From NCBI RefSeq assembly GCF_900114005.1, contig NZ_FORM01000002.1:1-64000 (forward strand): a stretch of 64,000 nt of DNA, given 5' to 3'. The notes under the pieces were generated by a model. It did not search any database. It was not told the origin of the DNA and saw nothing but the letters and a program-made list of their open reading frames with translations. Position 1 is the stretch's first letter; each line of letters begins with the position of its first letter. Below, one piece after another: positions 54,426 to 63,611 of the stretch. This DNA comes from Olleya namhaensis (lineage in GTDB: Bacteria > Bacteroidota > Bacteroidia > Flavobacteriales > Flavobacteriaceae). The position numbers and the translations under genes were made by a program.

Positions 54426-55301
54426 ATGAAAACAATACTCACAGCACAAGTTGAACAGTCAGAAAAAAACAAAATAGAAATGGTTGACTTTTATAACGAA
54501 GCAACAGAAGACTATGAGTTTTGGAGTAAAGATTTTAATATGCATTTTGGATACTACATTCCTTTTAAAACAAACCCTTTTAAAAGAGACGCAATGTTAA
54601 ACCAAATGACAAATCAAGTGATTAGTCGCTTTAATTACACTAACAAAAAAGCAACTTTAATTGATTTAGGTTGCGGTATGGGTGGCTCCATGCGATATGC
54701 TATTAATAAACATAAAAACCTGACTGCATTTGGTGTTACATTATCCGATTTTCAAGTAAAAAAAGGAAACCAATTACTAAAAGGCTTAAAAGGAACAATC
54801 CTAAAAGAAAACTACAATAACACCTCATTTAAATCTAACAGTTTTAATTCGGCTTTAGCCATAGAAAGTTTTTGTCATTCTGGTCATAGCAAAACAACAC
54901 TAAAAGAAGCTTACCGGATCTTAAAGCTAGATGGCAAATTAGTTATTGCTGATGCTTTCTTGAAAAAAGAAGAAACAGAATTATGTTACGGTGGTAAATA
55001 CGCGTATCACAAACTGTGTAGTCATTGGAGTTTAGAAAAGTTAGAAACCAAAAATAACATGGTTAAAAAGCTTCAATCTGTTGGCTTTACAAATATCAAA
55101 ATAGAAGACGCTTCGCTTAGAGTAGCTCCTTCTGTATTACATGTTCCGTTTACAATTATGGGGTTCTTCATAAAAAATATAATAACCCTTAAAGGTTTAA
55201 AAAAAGAAAGTCTGCATAACTTGCAAGGGTCTTTTTATGCACTATTATCTGGACTACACATGAAAAGTTTTGGGTATTACATTATAACTTGTACTAAATA
55301 A
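54426..55301 (+). CDS. Class I SAM-dependent methyltransferase
   Basis: 291 residues. The start VDFYNEATEDYEFWSKDFNMHFGYY and motif I LIDLGCGMGGS (about 80-90), with NALAIESFCHSG in the motif IV area, place it near the tocopherol/cyclopropane-synthase-like small-molecule methyltransferases. Substrate unknown; a lipid or isoprenoid is likely from the family and from its membrane-protein neighbours. It is the fifth gene of the GbsR cluster. Confidence 0.88.
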   Translation: MKTILTAQVEQSEKNKIEMVDFYNEATEDYEFWSKDFNMHFGYYIPFKTNPFKRDAMLNQMTNQVISRFNYTNKKATLIDLGCGMGGSMRYAINKHKNLTAFGVTLSDFQVKKGNQLLKGLKGTILKENYNNTSFKSNSFNSALAIESFCHSGHSKTTLKEAYRILKLDGKLVIADAFLKKEETELCYGGKYAYHKLCSHWSLEKLETKNNMVKKLQSVGFTNIKIEDASLRVAPSVLHVPFTIMGFFIKNIITLKGLKKESLHNLQGSFYALLSGLHMKSFGYYIITCTK

Positions 55302-55308
55302 ATTAAAA

Positions 55309-56208
55309 ATGAAAAAAATAATCATAGCAGGCGGTACGGGATTTTTAGGGCAAGTCTTAAAAACTCATTTTACAAAACAAAATTATACTGTTTTGATTCT
55401 AAGCAGACAACCAAAATCTGAAAACGAAATTTATTGGAATGGAACAGAATTGGGTGATTGGACTAAACATTTAGAAAATGCAGACGCATTAATAAATCTA
55501 TCAGGAAAATCTGTGGACTGTAGATATACAGATAAAAACAAAAAAGCAATTTACAATTCCAGAATTGACACCACCAATTTACTTGGCTTAGCTATCAACC
55601 TGTGTGACAATCCACCTAAGTATTGGTTTAACTCTTCCACTGCAACAATATATAAAGGATCTTTAGACACTCCAAATACCGAGCACAACGGAATAATAGG
55701 CGATGATTTTTCTATGAACATCGCTAAATCCTGGGAACAAACTTTTAATGCAATAACAACCCCAAAAACAAAAAAAGTAATCTTACGCACCTCTATTGTA
55801 TTGGGTAAAAATGGTGGTGCAATAATCCCTTTAAAACAATTAACACGTTTTGGACTAGGCGGTAAACAAGCCTCAGGACAACAAAAAGTAAGTTGGATAC
55901 ATGAAGATGATTTTACTAATGCCATTCAGTTTTTAATGGAACAAAAATTAGAAGGTGTATTTAATCTTTGTGTACCTCAACCCACAGATAATAAAACACT
56001 AATGCAAAGTTTAAGACATGTATTAAAAGTTCCGTTTGGAATATCTCATCCTTTATGGCTTTTAAAACTTGGAGCATTATTTATAGACACAGAAACAGAA
56101 TTGGTTACAAAAAGCAGAAATGTCTTACCTGAAAAATTACTACAACATGGATTTATTTTTAAGTTTGAAAACATAAAAACAGCATTAGAAAACGTATTAA
56201 AAAAATAA
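55309..56208 (+). CDS. TIGR01777 family NAD-dependent epimerase/dehydratase-like protein
   Basis: 299 residues. A Rossmann fold starts at IIAGGTGFLGQVL (about 5-17), with DALINLSGKSVDCRYT (63-78) and the WFNSSTATIYKG region typical of TIGR01777. The C-terminal DUF1731 part (PFGISHPLWLLKLGALFI...SRNVLPEKLLQHGF) is present. Its reaction is not known. In many bacteria it occurs near DNA-photorepair or envelope genes. It starts seven bases after the methyltransferase stop. Confidence 0.9.
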   Translation: MKKIIIAGGTGFLGQVLKTHFTKQNYTVLILSRQPKSENEIYWNGTELGDWTKHLENADALINLSGKSVDCRYTDKNKKAIYNSRIDTTNLLGLAINLCDNPPKYWFNSSTATIYKGSLDTPNTEHNGIIGDDFSMNIAKSWEQTFNAITTPKTKKVILRTSIVLGKNGGAIIPLKQLTRFGLGGKQASGQQKVSWIHEDDFTNAIQFLMEQKLEGVFNLCVPQPTDNKTLMQSLRHVLKVPFGISHPLWLLKLGALFIDTETELVTKSRNVLPEKLLQHGFIFKFENIKTALENVLKK

Positions 56209-56265
56209 AACTTAAGGTTTGTTCTAATTTTACTATTTTTAGCCTGAAAAAGAAAAATTATTTAT

Positions 56266-56820
56266 ATGCCTAATCACAAAATAGATCCCAATAAATGGAT
56301 TGATTTATACAGCGATTACCTGTTTAATTACACCATTACGCGTGTAAATGATAGAGCTATCGCGCAAGATTTAGTCTCTGAAACATTTTTAGCTGGTCTA
56401 AAAAGTATGAAAAATTTTAAAGGCGAAGCTAGCGAACGTACATGGTTAGTTTCAATTTTAAAAAGAAAAGTCATTGACCATTATCGTAAAATCAATTCTA
56501 ACAAAGGAAAAGCAGAAGTTAGAATGTCCTATAATAGTGACAGCGAAACCGAAGGCGATTGGCTAGAGGAACGCGTTGCTGATCCTTACGATAAAACAGC
56601 AGAAGACAACATTGAAAATACCGAACTAGCCGATGCAATTGATAATTGTTTATCAAAATTGCCAAAAAAGCAAGCTCAGATATTTGAAATGAAAACAATT
56701 TTAAATTACGAAACGGAAACTATTTGTAATGAATTAGAAATTACTGCGTCTAATCTGTGGGTAATAATACACAGAGCCCGAGTATCTATGGCAAGTTGCC
56801 TACAAAATAATTGGTTTTAA
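56266..56820 (+). CDS. ECF-type RNA polymerase sigma factor
   Basis: 184 residues. Region 2 (WIDLYSDYLFNYTITRVNDRAIAQDLVSETFLAGLKSMKNFKGEASERTWLVSILKRKVIDHYRK, about 8-75) and region 4 (CLSKLPKKQAQIFEMKTILNYETETICNELEITASNLWVIIHRARVSM) are both complete; only a linker joins them. Probably controlled by the ZAS-type protein encoded right after it. Its promoters and stress signal are unknown; the region upstream has no exact TAnnTTTG. Confidence 0.93.
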   Translation: MPNHKIDPNKWIDLYSDYLFNYTITRVNDRAIAQDLVSETFLAGLKSMKNFKGEASERTWLVSILKRKVIDHYRKINSNKGKAEVRMSYNSDSETEGDWLEERVADPYDKTAEDNIENTELADAIDNCLSKLPKKQAQIFEMKTILNYETETICNELEITASNLWVIIHRARVSMASCLQNNWF

Positions 56821-56822
56821 AA

Positions 56823-57080
56823 ATGATGAATAAATTTATGATTTCTTGCGAGGAATCCGGTCACATCTGTGACAAAGCACAATACGATGAAGCGTCATTC
56901 GTTGAAAAAATAAAGTTTAAATTTCATAGTTTGATGTGTGCTGTATGCAGGCAACACTCAAAAACAAACGATAAACTTACTGCACTAGTTAATAAAGTAA
57001 AAGCAAATAATTTATCTTCTAGAGAAAAAGACACCATAAAGTCGTCTTTTGAAAAAGAGTTAAATAAGCATCAACACTAG
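56823..57080 (+). CDS. Small zinc-binding anti-sigma-like protein
   Basis: 85 residues from the ATG at 56823, two bases after the sigma factor stop. It has the ZAS form: early Cys in ISCEESGHICDKAQY and H-x3-C-x2-C in HSLMCAVC. A long charged C-terminal part has no transmembrane helix, so it would be a soluble cytoplasmic anti-sigma factor that could sense oxidation or metal. This is a common partner of ECF genes in Bacteroidota. Its last 21 bases overlap the convergent UbiA-like gene. Confidence 0.75.
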   Translation: MMNKFMISCEESGHICDKAQYDEASFVEKIKFKFHSLMCAVCRQHSKTNDKLTALVNKVKANNLSSREKDTIKSSFEKELNKHQH

Positions 57081-57887
57081 CCAAAAGACAGGCAAGGCTT
57101 CCAACCAAAAGGACGTATAATATTTTGTCCTGTTTTGGTTAGCAAATAGTATAAATATACCTAACACTAAACAGACTATTAATTGTGTTATTAAATAGTC
57201 TGTTTGAATGGTATCTTTAAAAAATTCTGATAAATAAAATATAAGTAACAAAACAAGACCTAGTAGTTTTGTGCGCTTCACTCCTATTTTCTGAGGTATT
57301 GTCGCCAATTTTAGACTGTCATAACGTAAGTCTATAATTTCAAAAGGCAACATTAAAGCAATTACAAATATAAAAACTTGTAAAACGGACACAATCACGT
57401 CCTCACTAAAGCCCACTTCATTATTTACTAGTGGCAAAATAACGGTTACCCCACTCCACACCAAAGCAATAATATATACTTTTAACCCACTAATATCTCT
57501 CAGGTTTTGTTGGGCATCTAAATACCATTTTTTTGGTAAAAAAGGAATGGCGTATAAAAAAGTAACACCTCCAAATATAGCAATCAAAACCAACGACTCT
57601 TCCGCTAATTGTAATGCATAATAGCACATTAAAATAAAGCAACCCAAAGAAAACACTTGTGTGACGCGCAACCAACTAGCCAAGCTTCTATGATGCCACT
57701 TGGCGATCCCAAAATATTTTACAAAATTATAACCCGTTATTGTGGCATAAAAATTAAACCACAACACACTGCTATCATAATTTATATCAAACTTTTTTAG
57801 AGTTACCCAACTTAGTGCATACACTGCTAAGGCAACATGCACGCTGCTATTTATGTAAAAATCTAAAAGTTGTTTTAACACCTTCAT
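57060..57887 (-). CDS. UbiA prenyltransferase-like membrane protein
   Basis: 275 residues with about eight transmembrane helices. The second Asp motif is visible as DLRYDSLKLATIPQKIG (about 205-221), but the first (NDxxD) is missing and the matching place reads YNFVKYF, so activity is doubtful. It is probably a distant or inactive relative of the UbiA family, common in flavobacteria. The mRNA looks leaderless. Confidence 0.7.
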   Translation of the reverse strand: MKVLKQLLDFYINSSVHVALAVYALSWVTLKKFDINYDSSVLWFNFYATITGYNFVKYFGIAKWHHRSLASWLRVTQVFSLGCFILMCYYALQLAEESLVLIAIFGGVTFLYAIPFLPKKWYLDAQQNLRDISGLKVYIIALVWSGVTVILPLVNNEVGFSEDVIVSVLQVFIFVIALMLPFEIIDLRYDSLKLATIPQKIGVKRTKLLGLVLLLIFYLSEFFKDTIQTDYLITQLIVCLVLGIFILFANQNRTKYYTSFWLEALPVFWLVLMLI

Positions 57888-57891
57888 TAGG

Positions 57892-57899
57892 CAAAAATA
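57892..57899 (-). promoter_or_regulatory. -7 box (TATTTTTG) of the UbiA-like gene, likely leaderless
   Basis: Exact TAnnTTTG match with four bases (CCTA) before the ATG at 57887, the same spacing as at the GbsR gene. Confidence 0.5.
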
Positions 57900-57972
57900 A
57901 TTAATCTGTTAATAAAGCAGCCTAATAGTTGAAAACTTTCAATTTTTAACAAAACTTTCTATTAGTTTTTGT

Positions 57973-57980
57973 TAATTTTG
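57973..57980 (+). promoter_or_regulatory. Probable -7 box (TAATTTTG) for gcvP
   Basis: Exact TAnnTTTG match giving a leader of about 65 bases. The leader has one small stem, GTCCT/AGGAC (58015-58031). No glycine riboswitch core is visible. Confidence 0.5.
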
Positions 57981-58049
57981 CAATCATTAAAAAAGCAACT
58001 AAAATTTATTGTCAGTCCTCCAAAATAGGACATTAACAACACAACACAA

Positions 58050-60902
58050 ATGAATACAAACGCTTTCGCATTACGTCACATTGGTCCTAGAGAAAATGAT
58101 CAAAAACTAATGCTTCAAACAGTTAATGCAGATTCTATAGAACAACTAATTTCTGAAACCGTACCTGCACCAATTCGTCTTAAAAAAGAATTACAATTAG
58201 ACGAAGCAATGACAGAATATGAATACTCAAATCATATTAACACCCTGTCAAAACTTAACAAAACTTATAAAACCTACATTGGATTAGGGTACCATCCTAC
58301 AATCCTTCCGGCTGTTATACAACGTAACGTTTTAGAAAACCCGGGTTGGTACACAGCTTACACACCTTATCAAGCAGAAATTGCGCAAGGGCGTTTAGAA
58401 GCATTGCTTAACTTCCAAACCATGATTACTGATTTAACAGGAATGGAATTAGCAAACGCCTCTTTATTAGACGAGAGTACTGCTGCTGCAGAAGCTATGA
58501 GTTTGTTATTCTCGGTTAGAGCACGCGACCAGAAAAAAGCAGGGATTTGCAAGTTTTTTGTAAGTGATGCTATTTTACCGCAAACACTTTCATTATTGCA
58601 AACCAGAGCAACTCCAATTGGAATTGAGCTAGTTATTGGTACAGAAGCAACATTTGATTTTTCGTCAGACTTTTTTGGAGCTATTTTACAATACCCAGGA
58701 AAAGATGGTCAAATTACAGATATCAAAACTTTTATAGAAAAGGCAAATGCTAATAACATAAAAGTAGCAGTAGCTGCAGACATTTTAAGTTTAGTAAAAT
58801 TAGAAGCGCCAGGTAAATTTGGTGCAGATGTGGTAGTTGGTACTACACAACGCTTTGGTATCCCAATGGGTTACGGAGGTCCACACGCCGCTTATTTTGC
58901 TACTAAAGAAGCTTACAAACGTGATATACCTGGTCGTATTATTGGTGTTACAAAAGACGCTAATGGCAACAGAGCTTTACGTATGGCTTTACAAACTAGA
59001 GAGCAGCACATTAAACGTGACAAAGCAACCTCTAACATCTGTACTGCACAAGTACTATTAGCAGTTATGGCTGGTATGTACGCCGTGTATCATGGACCAA
59101 AAGGTTTAACGTTTATAGCTAATAAAGTACATAATGCAGCCTCTACTTTAGCCGACGCCTTAACTAAAATGGGAATCGAGCAAGTAAACACTGCCTTTTT
59201 TGATACCATCCAGCTTAAAGCTAATGCATCAGTAGTAAAAACAATTGCAGAACAACGTGAGGTTAATTTTTATTACCCTAATGATACTACAGTAACGGTT
59301 TCATTAAACGAAACGACTTCTGTAAAAGATTTAAACGAGATTATTTCAATTTTCGCTGAAGCGGAAACAAAGCCGGCAGTAACAATAGATGGTTTTACTG
59401 ACGCAAACAATATTCAAAATTCAATACAACGTCAAACGTCATTTTTAACTTTAGATGTTTTTAATACGCACCATTCTGAAACAGAATTAATGCGTTACGT
59501 AAAAGGATTAGAGCGTAAAGATTTAGCTTTAAATCACTCTATGATTGCACTTGGATCTTGTACAATGAAGCTTAATGCAGCCTCAGAAATGCTACCTTTA
59601 AGTAATCCAAACTGGGGAAGTATTCACCCATTTGTGCCAATAGATCAAGCCGAAGGTTACCAACAAATGTTAAAAGCATTAGAAGACCAACTAACGGAAA
59701 TCACAGGTTTTGCAGGAACCTCTTTACAACCAAACTCTGGTGCTCAAGGTGAGTATGCGGGATTAATGGTTATTAGAGCGTATCACGAATCTAGAGAGGA
59801 TCATCACAGAAACATCTGTTTAATACCAAGTTCTGCTCACGGAACCAATCCTGCAAGTGCAGTCATGGCCGGAATGAAAGTGGTTGTTACTAAAGCAGAT
59901 GAAAACGGTAATATCGATATTGACGATTTACGTGAAAAAGCAGAATTACATAAAGATAATTTAGCTGCCTTAATGGTAACCTACCCGTCAACACATGGTG
60001 TTTATGAGTCAGGAATTAAAAATATAACACAAATAATACACGATAATGGTGGTCAAGTCTACATGGACGGTGCCAACATGAATGCGCAAGTAGGCTTAAC
60101 TAATCCAGGTAATATTGGTGCAGATGTTTGTCACTTAAACTTACACAAAACGTTTGCTATACCTCACGGTGGTGGTGGACCTGGTGTTGGACCAATATGT
60201 GTTGCTAAACAACTAGTGCCATTTTTACCAAGTAACCCAGTAATCAAAACTGGAGGAGATCAAGCTATTACTGCTATTTCTGCTGCACCTTTTGGATCAG
60301 CTTTAGTCTGTCTAATATCTTATGGTTACATTAAAATGTTAGCTACAGAAGGTTTAAAAAAATCAACTGAAATTGCCATTTTAAATGCAAATTACATCAA
60401 GCACAGGTTACAAGGTGCTTATGAAACGTTGTATTCTGGAGAGCAAGGTCGTGCAGCCCACGAAATGATTATCGACTGTCGTCCGTTTAAAGAAAATGGT
60501 ATCGAAGTTGTAGATATTGCAAAACGACTAATGGATTATGGTTTTCATGCACCAACAGTATCTTTTCCGGTTGCCGGAACGATGATGATTGAGCCAACGG
60601 AAAGCGAAAGCAAAGCAGAAATGGATCGTTTTTGTGATGCTATGATTTCTATTAGAAAAGAAATTGATGCTGCATCAAAGGATGACGATAATAATCCGTT
60701 AAAAAATGCGCCACACACATTAGCGATGTTAACAAGTGACGAATGGTTACTACCTTACTCTAGAGAAAAGGCTGCATACCCATTGGACTACGTGATAGAC
60801 AACAAGTTCTGGCCTTCTGTACGTCGTGTTGACGATGCTTACGGAGACCGTAACTTATTTTGTACTTGTGCACCTATTGAAGCATATGTAGAGGCAAATT
60901 AA
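58050..60902 (+). CDS. gcvP: Glycine dehydrogenase (decarboxylating), P protein
   Basis: 950 residues, the full-length single-chain form (fused subunits 1 and 2). The PLP lysine is K700 in [19 protein letters not shown]. The N-terminal half (residues about 1-440) is the inactive copy of the aminotransferase-like fold, with [17 protein letters not shown] and [20 protein letters not shown]. It decarboxylates glycine and passes the aminomethyl group to the lipoyl H protein; gcvH and gcvT are not in the window. Confidence 0.98.
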   Translation: MNTNAFALRHIGPRENDQKLMLQTVNADSIEQLISETVPAPIRLKKELQLDEAMTEYEYSNHINTLSKLNKTYKTYIGLGYHPTILPAVIQRNVLENPGWYTAYTPYQAEIAQGRLEALLNFQTMITDLTGMELANASLLDESTAAAEAMSLLFSVRARDQKKAGICKFFVSDAILPQTLSLLQTRATPIGIELVIGTEATFDFSSDFFGAILQYPGKDGQITDIKTFIEKANANNIKVAVAADILSLVKLEAPGKFGADVVVGTTQRFGIPMGYGGPHAAYFATKEAYKRDIPGRIIGVTKDANGNRALRMALQTREQHIKRDKATSNICTAQVLLAVMAGMYAVYHGPKGLTFIANKVHNAASTLADALTKMGIEQVNTAFFDTIQLKANASVVKTIAEQREVNFYYPNDTTVTVSLNETTSVKDLNEIISIFAEAETKPAVTIDGFTDANNIQNSIQRQTSFLTLDVFNTHHSETELMRYVKGLERKDLALNHSMIALGSCTMKLNAASEMLPLSNPNWGSIHPFVPIDQAEGYQQMLKALEDQLTEITGFAGTSLQPNSGAQGEYAGLMVIRAYHESREDHHRNICLIPSSAHGTNPASAVMAGMKVVVTKADENGNIDIDDLREKAELHKDNLAALMVTYPSTHGVYESGIKNITQIIHDNGGQVYMDGANMNAQVGLTNPGNIGADVCHLNLHKTFAIPHGGGGPGVGPICVAKQLVPFLPSNPVIKTGGDQAITAISAAPFGSALVCLISYGYIKMLATEGLKKSTEIAILNANYIKHRLQGAYETLYSGEQGRAAHEMIIDCRPFKENGIEVVDIAKRLMDYGFHAPTVSFPVAGTMMIEPTESESKAEMDRFCDAMISIRKEIDAASKDDDNNPLKNAPHTLAMLTSDEWLLPYSREKAAYPLDYVIDNKFWPSVRRVDDAYGDRNLFCTCAPIEAYVEAN

Positions 60903-60933
60903 GCGTTGAACATCGTAAAAAAATAATCATTTA

Positions 60934-60989
60934 AAATTGCCTTTAATATTTACTGCTTATCTTTGTAGTTAAATAATTAAAGGCAATTT
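60934..60989 (+). terminator. Long-loop inverted repeat after gcvP, overlapping the next promoter
   Basis: AAATTGCCTTTAAT (60934-60947) and ATTAAAGGCAATTT (60976-60989) are 14-bp perfect inverted arms with a 28-base spacer, followed by CTTTTT. It can act as the gcvP terminator. The spacer contains the -7 box of the next gene. Confidence 0.65.
60937..60965 (+). promoter_or_regulatory. Promoter (TTG-N18-TATCTTTG) of the KAS III-like gene
   Basis: TTG (60937-60939) and TATCTTTG (60958-60965) with an 18-base spacer match the flavobacterial pattern. The predicted leader is about 27 bases. Confidence 0.65.
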
Positions 60990-60997
60990 CTTTTTAT

Positions 60998-62056
60998 ATG
61001 AATATTAAGATTACAGGCACAGGAAGCTTCATCCCGAGTACGATAGAAAAAAATGAAGATTTTTACAATCACGAATTTTTGAATGCTGATGGTTCTAAAA
61101 TAAACAGCCCAAATGAGGTTATCGTAGAAAAGTTTAAAGCGATAACAGGTATAGAGGAAAGGCGCTATGCTAAACCTGAATTATCAAACTCTGACATTGC
61201 TTTTTTTGCAGCCGAAAAGGCTATTGCAAATGCAAAAATCGATAAAGAAACTTTAGATTATATTATCGTAGCACATAATTATGGTGATGTAAAAATAGAC
61301 TCGGAACAAAGTGATACTGTCCCTAGTTTAGCCTCTCGTGTAAAGCACCTTTTAAAAATTAAAAACCCTAAATGCGTTGGATACGATTTACTTTTTGGTT
61401 GTCCAGGCTGGATAGAGGGCGTTATACAAGCTAATGCTTTTATTAAAGCAGGCATCGCTAAACGTTGTTTAGTTATTGGTAGCGAAACCTTATCTAGAGT
61501 GATAGATGCACATGACCGTGACTCTATGATTTATAGTGATGGTGCTGGTGCTGTTATAGTTGAAGAGACTACTGAAGAAGGTGGTATTTTAGCTCACGAA
61601 TCTGCAACTTTTGCTTATGACGAAGCACATTATATTTTCTTCGGAGAAACTAACAAGCCTGAGTCTGATAGTAAACGTCGTTACATTAAAATGTATGGTC
61701 GTAAGATTTACGAATTTGCTTTAACAAACGTACCATTAGCTTTAAAATCATGTTTAGAGAAAAGTGGTTACGATATAACGGATGTTAAAAAGATTTTGAT
61801 TCATCAAGCTAACGAAAAAATGGATGAAGCTATTGTAAAACGTTTTTACAAATTGCACAACATGAAAATGCCTGAAGGAATTATGCCTATGAGTATTAAC
61901 ACTCTTGGTAATTCTAGTGTTGCAACAGTACCTACTTTGTACGATTTGATTTTGAACGGTCAATTAGAAAACCAAGAAATTAACAAAGGAGATGTTATCC
62001 TTTTTGCTAGTGTTGGTGCAGGTATGAATATTAATGCTATAGTTTATAAACAATAA
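60998..62056 (+). CDS. 3-oxoacyl-ACP synthase III-like thiolase-fold enzyme
   Basis: 352 residues. The triad is C135 (in DLLFGCPGWIEGV), H269 (in ILIHQANEKM) and N305 (in INTLGNSSVAT), with the C-terminal ASVGAGMNINAIVY. It condenses an acyl primer with malonyl-ACP or a related donor. It is longer than E. coli FabH and lacks a fab operon context; the housekeeping FabH is likely elsewhere, so this may serve a secondary lipid, pigment or ketone pathway. That is inference. Confidence 0.88.
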   Translation: MNIKITGTGSFIPSTIEKNEDFYNHEFLNADGSKINSPNEVIVEKFKAITGIEERRYAKPELSNSDIAFFAAEKAIANAKIDKETLDYIIVAHNYGDVKIDSEQSDTVPSLASRVKHLLKIKNPKCVGYDLLFGCPGWIEGVIQANAFIKAGIAKRCLVIGSETLSRVIDAHDRDSMIYSDGAGAVIVEETTEEGGILAHESATFAYDEAHYIFFGETNKPESDSKRRYIKMYGRKIYEFALTNVPLALKSCLEKSGYDITDVKKILIHQANEKMDEAIVKRFYKLHNMKMPEGIMPMSINTLGNSSVATVPTLYDLILNGQLENQEINKGDVILFASVGAGMNINAIVYKQ

Positions 62057-62085
62057 AAAGTCTGAATCTATTTCTGACTAAAATC

Positions 62086-62093
62086 TATTTTTG
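62086..62093 (+). promoter_or_regulatory. -7 box (TATTTTTG) overlapping the methyltransferase start codon
   Basis: Exact TAnnTTTG match whose last base is the G of the GTG start at 62093. A transcript from it would start after that GTG. Confidence 0.35.
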
Positions 62094-62614
62094 TGTACGA
62101 ACAAACCTTTCCGCATAAACGCTTTAAACTAACCTATCAATTTTTAGAAAAGCATATTTCTAAATCTGAAACAGTGTTAGATTTAGGTGTAGAAAACCCG
62201 TTTACCAAAATTTTAAAGGACCACGCATTTGTAGTAGAAAATACGACAGGTGAAGATCTAGATTTTGACACATCAGCAATTAAAAACTCAGACGCAACAG
62301 TAGTAACTGCTTTTGAGATATTTGAACATCTATTAAATCCTTTTACTGTTTTACAGAGTATAAAAGCAGACAAATTAGTAATAAGTGTACCTCTTAGATT
62401 ATGGTTTTCTTCTGCTTACAGAAGTAAAACAGATACATGGGATAGACATTATCACGAGTTTGAAGATTGGCAATTAGATTGGTTATTAGAAAAAACGGGA
62501 TGGAAAATTATAGACAGACAAAAATGGACCAATCCAACAAAAAAATTAGGAATTAGACCAATTTTAAGATGGTTTACCCCTAGATATTATATTATTTATG
62601 CTGAACGCGCTTAA
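62093..62614 (+). CDS. Methyltransferase-like protein with GTG start
   Basis: 173 residues from GTG at 62093; an in-frame stop at 62075 closes the frame upstream and there is no internal Met, so GTG (or ATT at 62087) must be the start. Motif I reads VLDLGVENP and a post-motif ATVVTAFEIFEHLLNP is methyltransferase-like, but the glycine loop is degenerate (LGVEN for LGCGxG). The C-terminus has HYHEFEDWQLDWLLEKTGW. Function is uncertain; it precedes a glycosyltransferase gene by 34 bases. Confidence 0.75.
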   Translation: MYEQTFPHKRFKLTYQFLEKHISKSETVLDLGVENPFTKILKDHAFVVENTTGEDLDFDTSAIKNSDATVVTAFEIFEHLLNPFTVLQSIKADKLVISVPLRLWFSSAYRSKTDTWDRHYHEFEDWQLDWLLEKTGWKIIDRQKWTNPTKKLGIRPILRWFTPRYYIIYAERA

Positions 62615-62648
62615 ATACATCTAACTTTAAATTCTAATATTTTCTATT

Positions 62649-63497
62649 TTGAATTTCAGCATTATTATTCCAGCACACAACGAAGAATCTTCTATTGGAT
62701 TAACACTACAGTCTTTAGCAGACCAAACGTTACTTCCTAAACAAATTGTGGTGGTTAATGATAACTCTACGGATAACACAAGAAGTATTGTAGAAGACTT
62801 TCAGAAGCACCATGACTACATCACTTTAGTTAACGTTACGTCATCAAACAAACACTTACCAGGAACTAAAATAATCAACGCCTTTTACAAAGGACATGAG
62901 GTTTTAGACACCAATTACGATGTACTTTGTAAATTTGATGCCGATCTTATTTTTCCTTTAAATTATTTAGAAACATTAGCGCTTCATTTTAATAAAAGCA
63001 AAACCATTGGGATGGTTGCTGGTTATTGTTATATTCAAAAAAATAATGATTGGGTTTTAGAGTCGATAACTGGAAAAGACCATATTAGAGGCGCACTTAA
63101 AGCCTACCGCAAAGATTGTTTTGAAGCTATCGGACAACTTAAAAGAGCAATGGGTTGGGATACTATTGACGAGTTGCTAGCTAAATACAATAACTACGAT
63201 ATTGTATTAGACGAAACATTACACGTTAAACATTTAAAACCTACAGGCGTAAGCTATAATAAAGGTGCAAAATACCTGCAAGGAGAAGCGATGTACAAAA
63301 TGCGCTACGGTTTTACACTTACACTCATAACAGCCTTAAAAATGGGCTTAAAAAAGAAAAGCTTCCGCTACTTTAAAGATTATATTATTGGTTACTTAAA
63401 AGCTGTAAAAAACAAACCAGAACAACTAGTATCTATTGAAGAAGGTCAATTTATTAGAAACTTGCGATGGACCGGAGTAAAGAAAAAATTAGTTTAG
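62649..63497 (+). CDS. Family 2 glycosyltransferase with TTG start
   Basis: 282 residues from TTG at 62649 (NFSIIIPAHNEESSIGLTLQSL). GT-A motifs are visible: VVVNDNSTDNTRSIV and the metal-binding DAD in KFDADLIFP (about residues 97-99). The acceptor side has MGWDTIDELL. It has no membrane helices beyond a weak C-terminal amphipathic segment. It probably adds a sugar to a cell-surface glycan together with the preceding methyltransferase. Confidence 0.87.
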   Translation: MNFSIIIPAHNEESSIGLTLQSLADQTLLPKQIVVVNDNSTDNTRSIVEDFQKHHDYITLVNVTSSNKHLPGTKIINAFYKGHEVLDTNYDVLCKFDADLIFPLNYLETLALHFNKSKTIGMVAGYCYIQKNNDWVLESITGKDHIRGALKAYRKDCFEAIGQLKRAMGWDTIDELLAKYNNYDIVLDETLHVKHLKPTGVSYNKGAKYLQGEAMYKMRYGFTLTLITALKMGLKKKSFRYFKDYIIGYLKAVKNKPEQLVSIEEGQFIRNLRWTGVKKKLV

Positions 63498-63563
63498 AAA
63501 ATACTGATTAGAAATTACAGAAAATCACTTAAACAGTAAAAGAATCATTTTCGTCAAATATTA

Positions 63564-63611
63564 CTTTTCAGCTTCTAACTTTTGCCTTAAAATTTCAACA
63601 TAAGTCTCAAT
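63564..63611 (-). other. In-frame 16-codon extension after the endonuclease stop
   Basis: After the TAG stop at 63614-63612 the same frame continues as IETYVEILRQKLEAEK before a TAA at 63563-63561. The peptide looks helical and charged like real coding sequence. It may be a lost C-terminus or a coincidence. Confidence 0.3.

Noticed and set aside
57929-57942. TTGAAAACTTTCAA as a third GbsR operator
   Set aside because: It has a half-site, but arms are arranged tail to tail with a 2-base spacer and not the 8-base spacer of the two real candidates.
57981-58049. Glycine riboswitch before gcvP
   Set aside because: The leader is only about 65 bases with one 5-bp stem; the aptamer core is absent and there is no room for it.
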